64,000 bases of DNA from Phialocephala subalpina (taxonomy: Eukaryota; Ascomycota; Leotiomycetes; Helotiales; Mollisiaceae). Under the pieces are notes generated by a model, which saw only the letters and a program-made list of their open reading frames with translations, did no database searches and was not told the origin of the DNA. The position numbers and the translations under genes were made by a program. Below are positions 56,325 through 64,000 of this stretch, piece after piece; position 1 is the first letter of the stretch, and the number at the start of each line of letters is the position of its first letter. The DNA lies in assembly GCA_900073065.1 (NCBI GenBank), contig FJOG01000026.1, forward strand, positions 142,617 to 206,616. The letters are read 5' to 3'.

Positions 56325-56729
56325 ATGGGTATCTACAACATCAGCTCACTACCATACTCCTCGCTGAAATATTCCATCCCAATCATTGTTGTCGGTTCAA
56401 TCATTTTGGGTATGATTCTATACTATGCTGTATACAGAGATCACGGTGTTTGGCTAGGTGGTCGTATCTCTGCTGGAGTTTGGGCAGTGTGTAAAGGATT
56501 TTATTTTGCTGTACATGCGCCTGGGTGGGCTTATGATAGGGTGAAGGAGAAAAGGGAAGCGATGACAGAAGGATGGGGTGATTGGAGCGAGAAGAGGGGG
56601 TTGGAGAATGAGGAAAGGATGGATGGGCAAGTGAAGGAGAAAGAGGGGAAGAGGAAAGAGAAGGAGGAGAAAGAGGTACACAAGCTGGAGAGAAAGAGGG
56701 GCATGGTGGAGGTCGAAGCTATCGTATGA
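56325..56729 (+). CDS. Small single-pass membrane protein, ELERKRG-tail family, member B (134 aa or longer)
   Basis: Open frame starting MGIYNISSLPYSSLKYS at a CCATGG context. Hydrophobic segment IPIIVVGSIILGMILYYAVY (residues 19-38), a second mildly hydrophobic stretch (ISAGVWAVCKGFYFAVHAPGW), then a tail of Lys/Glu/Arg (VKEKEGKRKEKEEKEV) ending KLERKRGMVEVEAIV. A Ser/Thr-rich first exon like the sister genes is not found, so the gene may be 5'-incomplete or truncated. Function unknown. Confidence 0.65.
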   Translation: MGIYNISSLPYSSLKYSIPIIVVGSIILGMILYYAVYRDHGVWLGGRISAGVWAVCKGFYFAVHAPGWAYDRVKEKREAMTEGWGDWSEKRGLENEERMDGQVKEKEGKRKEKEEKEVHKLERKRGMVEVEAIV

Positions 56730-56977
56730 AAGTCTGGCGAATGTGGAAGTCAAGAATGTCTGCGACCGAAAGAGAAAGATTGAAGTCAGCTGAAGTTGGT
56801 GCGGTGCCAAGTACTTCGGTATCTTCATTCAGTCTCCCGCATTGCCAGGGGAAGCGTTGAAGGCAGTCCAGGCTGAGACAACCACAGCCTTGCATACACG
56901 GAGTTTCAAAGATGTATGAATTTCATTGATAATGTCCTTCCTCCGCTACAGTCACCATTTGGTAGCGTTGTATGACC

Positions 56978-57495
56978 ATGGCTTCCATCACCTTGTCCCC
57001 AGCCTCAAACTCGGTCTCGCAAACTGCTCTGGTAAGCTCAGAATCCAACAAACCTTGAATAAGCACAGAAATTTACTAAATTTCTTAGATCACAAGCCTT
57101 ACTGCTCTTGCATCTTCTGTTCCGGCGCCGTCTGTGTCAGCGTCCACTACCTCTTTCCAAGTTTCAAACTGCACAACCCTCCCTAGCGCTACTTCCAACA
57201 ATCCAACCTCAACACGTTCCGCCCATCATTACATTGAAAAGGAGTTTGATTTCTATTAGCTGTTTTAGATCATACCTTTGGGACTGTCTCTGTCCTATTG
57301 TCTCTGGGAGTTGTAGTTTTGGTGTGTGATAAGATCAAGAAGTCGAAGTGGAATGAAAGAGCACGGAAACGGATCTCTAATGTGAAGGATGGAATTGCAA
57401 GGGTACGGATAGAGAGAAGGGAAAGGAGGGAAAGGAGGGCGGCGCTTGAGTTGGAGAAGAAGAGAGGGGTGGTTGGGGTTGAGGCTATCATGTGA
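56978..57495 (+). CDS. Small membrane protein, ELERKRG-tail family, member C (about 135 aa; frame change before membrane segment)
   Basis: Exon 1, 56978-57031, encodes MASITLSPASNSVSQTAL. The intron is GTAAGC...TTCTTAG. Exon 2 from 57089 begins ITSLTALASSVPAPS and carries the SNCTT word also seen in member D. The membrane segment (VSVLLSLGVVVLVCDKIKK) and tail are in another frame. One solution is a 53-bp intron 57216-57268 (GTTCCG...TTTTAG), which restores the frame and gives 136 codons; the donor is poor. The alternative is a frameshift near 57250. The tail reads RRERRAALELEKKRGVVGVEAIM. The segment LGVVVLVCDKIKKSKW parallels member D's LGFVLLIDKIIKKRW, so C and D are the closest pair. Confidence 0.65.
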
Positions 57496-57775
57496 CGTCC
57501 GGCAGCAGCGGGAGGAGGAAGTAAGTGAAGAATAACGGGCCCAATGAGCGCAATGATAGTTGGTCCGATGGATTGCAGCGTTCCATGATCCTTCGAGAAG
57601 ACTTCCAGTCTGCCACGTTAGCGGGAAAGGCGGGCAGTGTAAATGTGACACGTGCAGCCTTGCGTATGAAATCCTTCAAAAGTACCGTAAAGTCTCGACT
57701 ACCAAGACAGTTTCTAAAATCTTTGTGATCATTTTCTGAACTTCAAAACAACCTTGGGTAGCCATTAGAGAAGTC

Positions 57776-58360
57776 ATGGCTTCTATCACCATATTCCAAA
57801 ATTCAACCTCACCAACGACTCTAGTAGGTGAAGTCTGGGCCTAAGATCCTTTAATCAAACGCGAGACCACGACAATTGAAGATTTCCTCATACTAATCAT
57901 CTTTCAGATCTCAAGTATCACTTCCCTAAAATCATCAAGTTCACTCTCCTCAATCTCACCACCACCCACTTCGTCATTTTCAAATTGCACAACAGCAAAC
58001 AGCACCTACAACAATGCCACCGGAACATGCAATAACGTAAACCTCAACCTTTGGGGCTGGGATTGGACATACATGATAATAATCATACCATTTGGCTTGA
58101 TCGTTGCCTGGGGGCTCTTCCTAGGCTTCGTACTTTTGATTGATAAGATTATCAAGAAGAGATGGATCCAGAGAGGGGTTGGGGCTGTGAGATATATTTC
58201 TGTTGGCATGTGGAGGGTGGTGGTGAAGTTATTCGTTGACATGTGGACTGCGATTGCGAAGAAGAGAAGAGAGAAGCAGGAAAAGAGGGTGCGGAAGAAG
58301 GCTGTGGAGCTGGAGAGAAGGGTGGAGAAGGCGGGGAGAGTGGCTGTTGAGGTGTTGTGA
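57776..58360 (+). CDS. Small single-pass membrane protein, ELERKRG-tail family, member D (166 aa)
   Basis: Exon 1, 57776-57823, encodes MASITIFQNSTSPTTL. Intron 57824-57907 (GTAGGT...TTTCAG). Exon 2, 57908-58360, starts ISSITSLKSSSSLSS. The ectodomain is Ser/Asn-rich with several N-x-S/T sequons (SNCTTANSTYNNATGTC) and Cys residues. The membrane segment is MIIIIPFGLIVAWGLFLGFVLL. The basic tail (EKQEKRVRKKAVELERR) ends with the divergent form VEKAGRVAVEVL of the family signature. Function unknown. Confidence 0.75.
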
Positions 58361-58770
58361 CCACCAAAGAACATCGCTTCCATCGAATAGATAACAATCA
58401 ACCATATAGCCATGAGCGAGCTCGATATTCCAGGCTTTAACCCTTTCATCTCATTGAATCAATGCATTCGGTCTAACTAGCACCGCGCCTTCTGGCATTC
58501 TCGCGTCTTCTACATTGTGAGACCCTCTGCTTCTCCCACAAAATCTCTTGATCGCCAGGCATCGCTCGTACTGCCTAGCCTATAACAATTTCTGCCTGCC
58601 CCACATAAATTTCCCTTTCGACATCGTCTCGTGATTGTGGGATCGCGAGCCTAGACATAACAGATGCTCCATAAAATGATCTGGCTCTTTGTTCTAAAGA
58701 GGGTTCCTACCTGGAGTCTGGAAACTTTTCTCTCGGGAGCTGGGCATCGTTGTAAACGTTTGTAAATCGC

Positions 58771-59906
58771 TCAGCACGCATAAGGATCTGCAGGTTCGGG
58801 GATCAGCTGTGATCTATCATTGAGACCGAGTAGGACATTCGCGTCTTTGAGCTTGAGAGAAGAATACACACATTATGTGAAAAAGAAACGGCGCAGAATC
58901 ATCAGATGAGGATTGTTACTTACCGTATTCGACTCGGCTGTCTCAGCAACCAGACGAATCCGCTTTGTGAAAGATTGAGTTCGATTCGAGTTCAGCTTGA
59001 ACCGGATTCTTACCCATCTGTTCAGGAATTTCAACCCGCCGACTGCTTGTAGCTTCGAGAACATGGTTCCCTCACGGTCCTCACCGATCCGATCCATCTT
59101 AGCAACTGCTTCGGACCAGTGATCGGCGGCTTTCCGGTCGTTACCTTTAGCGAGTTCTGCATTTCCTTTTGCTTTCTTGTCTTCTAGTTCGCGGAGGACC
59201 TGGTCAGGATCGGTGAATGGTCGAGTAACTTCAAGTTCAGTAGTAGCTTTCAGTTCCTTTGAAATAGCGCCCGTGACTACGAAGTTGGGCATGGCTTGGA
59301 AGTTTTCTCGGTACGGAACTACGAGTTTCTCTTGTATCGTGCAGGAGAATGATCGTGAATTCGACGTCCCATTTGGGTAAGGGTTCACAAGAGTAATCCT
59401 GTGATGAACCCAGTCATTCTGCGGGATTATGCTGCAGAGAATGTCTAAGTCTCGGTAGAGTAGGATGAGTTTGAGCGGTGGCTTGAGGGAATCGTTGTGT
59501 TGACTGTGATCGATTTCATACGCCATGACATGTGGTTTGAAGTTCTTGAATTGCTTCGAAGTGAGACGTAGAATGGGTAAGCGTTTTGTTGTCATGATGT
59601 CTACCAGTGCCTCTTGCATGACCTTAGCTGTGAAGCTGACGAAGAGATTCGTCTTCCGAAGGATGTAACGGCCTCGAATTTGATGGACCGATTCGTTCGC
59701 AGGATTTGCGATTCGATATGACAGTTGAGCTTGGGAGGCTCGGCCGGGAGGCCACGGTGATCGGACTCATTGAATTGTTCTTCTTCAAACCACGTCACGG
59801 TAAAGACGATCTCGTATATCTTGTCTCGGATTTCTCCTGGAAGATCGGTGAAGCAGAAAGGCCTGGTCGACGCCGCCGGCCTGACGGGCAAAGAAAGGAC
59901 CGCCAT
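58771..59906 (-). CDS. Unknown protein with 2EXR-like N-terminus and TPR-like helix, frame shifted near 59667
   Basis: It starts MAVLSLPVRPAAS at 59906. Residues 22-36 (LPGEIRDKIYEIVF) are the motif found at the head of many fungal 2EXR/F-box-like proteins. At about 59667 (GAGGCCGTTAC) the sequence needs one extra base to continue into KTNLFVSFTAKVMQEALVDI. The main body then runs to 58924, ending ...AETAESNT at GTAAGT. A last exon, 58851-58771, adds LKDANVLLGLNDRSQLIP and a stop. A helical stretch AKGNAELAKGNDRKAADHW looks like one TPR. It sits in the middle of the small-membrane-protein cluster on the opposite strand. Either a recent pseudogene or a one-base sequence error. No function assigned. 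Confidence 0.6.
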
Positions 59907-60716
59907 GGAGATCGAAGTCGTCAAGATGTGGTGGGTATGGGGTCTCGAAAGAGGACTTGCTGTGAGCAATGATATTGGGCGTTTTGAGGGAAATACTGAT
60001 AAGATAATGTCGCACATCCAGAATTCGTGAATGTTGCAAAAGTGGCAGAACATCTATTTAAAGTTCAAGTAGGTCGATCTTTTTGCTATCATAGTCATGT
60101 GACTATAGTAAAACACTGCCTATGCCGAAGAGCGTTGGCAAGATGTCGCAGATAATAGGATTAAGAAGAGCCTTTACATTCTCCTCAAACATATCCAATA
60201 ACCGCTACATTCGAAGAGGAAACTTTTAGCAAAGATTCTGGATCACATGATCGACCCCACTTGGAGATCCTCGAAAAGGTGGCGCACGACTCTACCACAA
60301 CACCGTCTACTAATTCTAAAGTCGGTGATGATGTATCAGCAGTCACCCACGCAACCATCAGACGAATGAAGGCCGAATCTCCCTCTTCTTCGATCGCCGT
60401 CAATTTCCAACTCCTGTCTGCGCATGCTCACATAAGGCCGGTCCACTGCAAAACTTTTTGATATGGCGCGTCTTGTCCTTACCTCTTTCTTAGAATTATG
60501 TATCTTCACTTAAGCTCCATTGCAACTTTCTAGGATATCAGGTTACATTGTTAACATCCAAGTCACTTGACTGCACTTCCCCTGTCTTTCATCCGAAGAA
60601 GCCACTTCTCAATTTAAATCAAAAGCGAACAGCATATCGTAATAAGATCAATCTTTTGCCAGCTCTGTCAGCACGTCATGCCTCGGAAATTCGAATTTTG
60701 CGAAGCAAGGAGATAA
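59907..60716. other. Intergenic between the 2EXR-like gene and the methyltransferase
   Basis: Divergent upstream regions. No additional gene supported. Confidence 0.45.
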
Positions 60717-61679
60717 TTGGGAGGTTTGCTTTCAGCTCCGAGCGGAAGCTGCTTTTACCCGAACGCAGCTGCTCTGACAAAAACTTTCACAACCCGTACT
60801 TTCCCGGTTTCCAAAGTACATATATCCTCAAACTTCGAGCCTGCCCCATATTTTCTCAGATATCCCTCAAGTCCACTTCAACAAGCCAACATTCAGCTTC
60901 TCCGACATGCAGGCCAAAAAGCGAGTCCACTATCCTACACATCGCGGGTTCTCACTGACCTAGAACTTAGCACAACTATAGACCTCCTCCCCTCGCCCTT
61001 CATCACGACGCTCGTCCTCGGCGTATTGGTCCTCCTGTGCACCTATACTACCTATCTCTGTGCCAAGCCACCCAATCCGACACCCTACAACTCCAAGTAT
61101 CGCGATAGCATGAGTGTCACCGTCACGCCCTCAGCAATCTTCATCCGAAGCTTCATCAACGTCTCCCTGGGCATTTGTCATGCAATTCAATGCTTGACAT
61201 ACCCATCTCCTCAACTTCTCTGTCAGAATACTTCCAATCTCTCGTCTTACCTCTTCACTTGGACTCCATGTACCATTTTCAGCATCGCGTTCATCCTCCT
61301 CGGGTCGTTCATCCGGCTCTCTGCCTTCTCAGCTTTGGGAACAGACTTCACGTTTCGTCTCGATGAGCCAAAAAAGCTTGTCACGACTGGTCTTTACAAA
61401 TATGTACAGCATCCATCGTACACCGGTAAATTCCTCATCATTCTCGGTAACCTGGTGCTTCTTCATCGACCTGATGGTGTCTTGGGCTGTTGGTTGCCGA
61501 CGTGGATTGTGCATGCGATGTTGTTCTGGAGAACTGGCGTCTGTTTGTTGATGCTTGGAGTGGCCCGTGGGGTCTGGAAGAGAGTCAAGGAAGAAGAGAT
61601 GATGTTGAAAAATGCGTTTGGGAAAGAATGGAAGGCGTGGCATGAGAGGACGAATAGGTTCATTCCAGGATTGTTCTGA
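60717..61679 (+). CDS. Isoprenylcysteine carboxyl methyltransferase-like membrane protein, 5' end unresolved
   Basis: ICMT/PEMT-like superfamily: ER membrane enzymes that methylate prenylated C-termini or phospholipids using S-adenosylmethionine. C-terminal hallmarks: LDEPKKLVTTGLYKYVQHPSYTGKF (SAM-binding RHPxYxG-type motif with QHPSYTG), then WRTGVCLLMLGVARG and a Glu-Glu cluster RVKEEEMMLKNAFGKEWKAW, which supplies catalytic-side Glu residues in ICMT. Hydrophobic segments begin near 60990 (SPFITTLVLGVLVLLCTYTT). The frame is open back to 60717 but contains no ATG before 61110, and starting at 61110 would lose the first helix. A short first exon must therefore lie upstream, joined by an intron I cannot place. 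Functional class is fairly sure, substrate not. Confidence 0.8.
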   Translation: MGGLLSAPSGSCFYPNAAALTKTFTTRTFPVSKVHISSNFEPAPYFLRYPSSPLQQANIQLLRHAGQKASPLSYTSRVLTDLELSTTIDLLPSPFITTLVLGVLVLLCTYTTYLCAKPPNPTPYNSKYRDSMSVTVTPSAIFIRSFINVSLGICHAIQCLTYPSPQLLCQNTSNLSSYLFTWTPCTIFSIAFILLGSFIRLSAFSALGTDFTFRLDEPKKLVTTGLYKYVQHPSYTGKFLIILGNLVLLHRPDGVLGCWLPTWIVHAMLFWRTGVCLLMLGVARGVWKRVKEEEMMLKNAFGKEWKAWHERTNRFIPGLF

Positions 61680-62238
61680 GGAGGGATGTTGAAATTATTT
61701 TGATGTACTGTTCAGATGCCGGATATTTTATTGTCTTTGAAACTGTGAGTTTGAAATGCGCCAATTCTTTTTCTTATATCGTCAGATTGATAGAAGCGTG
61801 TTGTGTTCTCTACCTAGTAGGTTGATTGCGTGGAAACTAACTTCTCGCTTGGCTGAAGGAGAGCGACCCCGCCTTCTCAAAATGTTCTCCTCTCAAATAT
61901 TCCTTCAACTTGCAACGCTATATTGGTACTGATCGTACTGTGTCTCTTGGTGGTTGAGCGGAGCTACGACTTACATCATTTGTTGTGCATCAGAACACGA
62001 ATTGTTTTCCGGTGAGGATGCAAGCCACAGCACATGGACATTATGTTGCTTTCTCAACTCGCCTGCAGGGTGGCTTTACACCATGACATGAACACTTCAC
62101 TCCAGCGCTGCCACACTTCTTTCTTCAACCCTTATTTTAGGACTGTCGCCCACTTCCCATCTCAGCTCTAGAGCGTACCTCAACCATAAGAACTCGGTCC
62201 TCAACTTTCCTCTCCACACGCATCGTCTCGACAGCACC
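61680..62238. other. Spacer before member E
   Basis: No gene seen. An acceptor-like TTATTTTAG at 62131-62139 opens a frame that runs without stop into member E, so a 5' exon of E may lie here. Confidence 0.4.
62018..62027 (-). promoter_or_regulatory. TGGCTTGCAT element near member E, inverted
   Basis: GATGCAAGCCAC on the plus strand, 212 bp before the ATG at 62239, in inverse orientation to the gene, as at M3. Confidence 0.3.
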
Positions 62239-62604
62239 ATGAAACCGGTCGGCGAACTCCTCCTGTCACCGCTTTTTCTGTGCGGACTCATAGCGACTGC
62301 CATAATAGTAATTCCTTTGTTACTTTGGTGCTTGGCATCCATTTTTTATATCGATTGGAGGGAGAAATTCCAAACCCTGCGAGAGCTGGTACGAAGGATG
62401 TCGGCTGCTCAAGCAGCGAGGAAGGCAAAAAAGCAACGAGAAAGGGAAGAGAGAGATGCTGTGAAATTGGATGAGAGGAGAGCAAGGAAAGAGAGGAAGC
62501 AGCAAGAGCAGGAAGAGAGGGAGGTCGCGAGATTGAACGAGAGAAGAACTGCAGCTGGGGTTGTGGGAGTGGAAGCGCTGGGAGTTGTGGCGGTGGCTGT
62601 GTGA
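62239..62604 (+). CDS. Small single-pass membrane protein, ELERKRG-tail-like family, member E (121 aa or longer)
   Basis: MKPVGELLLSP, then a hydrophobic segment (LFLCGLIATAIIVIPLLLWC, residues 12-31), then a very regular charged helix (AARKAKKQREREERDAVKL, EQEEREVARLNERR). It ends VVGVEALGVVAVAV, a divergent form of the family signature. The frame stays open upstream to an acceptor-like site at 62139, which would add a Ser/Leu/His-rich stretch, so the true start may be in an earlier exon. Function unknown. Confidence 0.6.
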   Translation: MKPVGELLLSPLFLCGLIATAIIVIPLLLWCLASIFYIDWREKFQTLRELVRRMSAAQAARKAKKQREREERDAVKLDERRARKERKQQEQEEREVARLNERRTAAGVVGVEALGVVAVAV

Positions 62605-62697
62605 GGAAAAAGCAAAGATTTCGGGACTCTGCCTTGTGGCACCTGGTCTGGAAACGCCCTAGACCTTGGATACAATTGCGACCTGAGAATTCTAGAC

Positions 62698-63318
62698 ATG
62701 GACGTCTCCAAATATCATTTACGTTCTGGAGATCTGAAAAGCAATTATGACTCCAACACGGCATCCGCGCCGACGTCTCTGGTTTGCAAGTCCTGTCTAT
62801 TCTGCGGGAATTAAAACTGACATGAATGCTCAGATCTTAAACATGACTTTTACTTCACTTCCCCCTCCAACTCCGACTATAACATCGATCCCATACAGTG
62901 CTACATGCACCGCCAACAACAATAATGGTGAAGGGACGTACTACAAAGACCCGTGTCTCGTTGCAAATTCGCATGGAGGTGGGAGTGGAGGCGGCGGTGG
63001 GTGGAATTGGGGCTACTAGGACTTATCATTGTTTTTGGTGGTGGACCTTTCGCGGTCTTTCTTCTCTATTTGTGGTGCTTGGGGTCCAAGACTTGCATGA
63101 AATGTCCTTTGGGGGAGTTATCTTCCTGTATTTGGTGCTTGAGACGAATGCCGAGACGGATGTGGGACAGAAAGGCTGAGCGACGGCGAGTGAAAGTAGA
63201 GAGGCAGAGATTAAAACTGGAGAGAGAGGCCGTAGAGCTAGAGAGGAGGAAAGTCGAGGCTGGGACGGTGGGCGTTGAGGCCTTTGAAGCTGAGGACCGT
63301 TATGGGGTAGCGAAATAG
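62698..63318 (+). CDS. Small single-pass membrane protein, ELERKRG-tail-like family, member F (about 158-175 aa)
   Basis: Proposed exon 1, 62698-62781, ends SNTASAPTSL|, as in the sister genes. The intron is 62782-62833 (GTTTGC...GCTCAG). Exon 2 begins ILNMTFTSLPPPTPT and has a Cys/Asn ectodomain (SATCTANNNNGEGTYYKDPC) and a Gly run. The membrane segment (LIIVFGGGPFAVFLLYLWCL) is in another frame, reached at CTACTAG|GA (63020). Donors at 62979 (41-nt intron, unusually short) or 62928 (92-nt intron) both keep the frame. A single-base error in the G-rich stretch is also possible. The tail (RRRVKVERQRLKLEREAVEL) ends ELERRKVEAGTVGVEAF plus a short extension. Function unknown. Confidence 0.6.
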
Positions 63319-63800
63319 AGTACTGAGTGAAGTTCTTTCAACACCAGATCAGCTTTGGAACTTTCGAATCTGAAATCTTTTGGATCGAATTTCCATGTGA
63401 CGAGATAGTTTGAGCGACAACAAATGTTATATTAATCGCATAGTGCAAGAGAAAGAAAAAAAACCAAGTTTGGAAAATTAATGAGTGTATATCTCGTAGA
63501 ATGAGAATATTAATATAAATCTAAGTGTTCTAGTTTACCTTGCAATGTTGAATGCCAATCCTCAAAGTGCGAAAGAAAAACACCAAGAAACTGTTAAAGT
63601 AACGCGAAGTGGCATGAAAAAAGAATCAACAACCATATCCCAGGCAGCATCGCTATTTTCATGTAAGCCCAGAAATATGAGCGAAAGAGGGACCTCACCG
63701 CCCCGATTCCGTCTCCGTCTATCTTGTAACATATCATCATCATCATCATCCGTACAACCAGAAGATCAGAGATCTATCATCATTCCCCGCCTCATGATAT
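63319..63800. other. Convergent spacer
   Basis: AT-rich 3' flank region. A (ATC)n microsatellite lies at 63731-63749. No gene seen. Confidence 0.5.
63731..63749. repeat. ATC microsatellite
   Basis: Six consecutive ATC units. Confidence 0.8.
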
Positions 63801-64000
63801 TCATAGCCCATTATCGTCTGGAAGTAAAGCCATATCAACTTCATCTTTGGTATAGTTGCTGTATGCAGCCGGTACGGCGGAGCCGAGTGCAAAATCTCTG
63901 AAGGGCAGGATTGGATCGTTGGGAATGTTTGAATATTGGGCTGGCGAAGGCTCGTGTACGCTATTGCCGAAGGATTCTCGGGCCCGAGAACGCGGATTGG
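63801..64000 (-). CDS. C-terminal end of an unidentified protein, cut by the window edge
   Basis: On the minus strand a frame is open from the window edge to TGA at 63803-63801, about 65 codons. It includes ESFGNSVHEPSPAQYSNIPN, FALGSAVPAAYSNYTKDEVD and the end MALLPDDNGL. The soluble Ser/Pro/Asn-rich composition looks like a real C-terminal tail, not a chance frame. No family recognised from this fragment. Confidence 0.5.
   Translation of the reverse strand, partial: NPRSRARESFGNSVHEPSPAQYSNIPNDPILPFRDFALGSAVPAAYSNYTKDEVDMALLPDDNGL

Overview
The window looks like nuclear DNA of a filamentous ascomycete (Pezizomycotina; a leotiomycete is my guess, not shown by the sequence). Genes carry many short GT..AG introns of about 45-230 bp with GTRAGT-type donors. 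Recognisable genes include fungal CWH43, UTP6, AUR1, a calmodulin-dependent kinase and a zinc-finger/fungal-specific-domain regulator. The sequence has one 343-bp run of N. Exon coordinates below were derived by hand from splice consensus, reading frame and family similarity.

Layout. 0-6 kb: a disrupted SET/MYND-type gene, a small unknown protein and a broken heme-thiolate peroxidase. 6-8 kb: gene-free DNA with a TTGCCC-rich array and an AT-rich patch. 8.2-13.2 kb: CWH43 and UTP6, divergent. 13.6-16.4 kb: three small paralogous membrane proteins on the minus strand. 16.4-23.7 kb: gene-poor, with the N gap, a decayed minisatellite and a 1.36-kb Tc1/mariner element with terminal inverted repeats and a broken transposase. 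23.7-28.4 kb: AUR1 and a CaM kinase. 29-46.3 kb: seven metabolic or regulatory genes (DapA-type aldolase, beta-hydroxyacid dehydrogenase, C2H2 regulator, Baeyer-Villiger-type monooxygenase, 5-oxoprolinase/hydantoinase, MFS transporter, 2OG-Fe(II) oxygenase). 47.7-54 kb: degraded F-box and trypsin-like protease genes flanking a single-pass membrane protein. 54.9-63.3 kb: six more members of the small membrane family on the plus strand, interrupted by an unknown 2EXR-like gene and an isoprenylcysteine methyltransferase-like gene. The C-terminus of one more gene enters at the right edge.

Main points of interest. (1) A nine-member family of roughly 120-180 aa proteins: a tiny first exon, a Ser/Thr-rich N-terminus, one membrane segment, and a Lys/Arg/Glu-rich tail ending in a conserved ELERKRG...VEAI signature, in two clusters 39 kb apart. 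Several members share a TGGCTTGCAT block about 190 bp upstream. (2) A probable catabolic cluster at 29-46 kb, whose two divergent promoters share a perfect 14-mer (CCCCACTTTCCACA). (3) A perfect 250-bp tandem duplication combined with a deletion inside the cluster's transporter gene.

Several genes contain single-base frameshifts or TAG/TAA stops. Some fit C-to-T decay (RIP-like) and some sit at homopolymers and may be sequencing errors; the sequence alone does not separate these.
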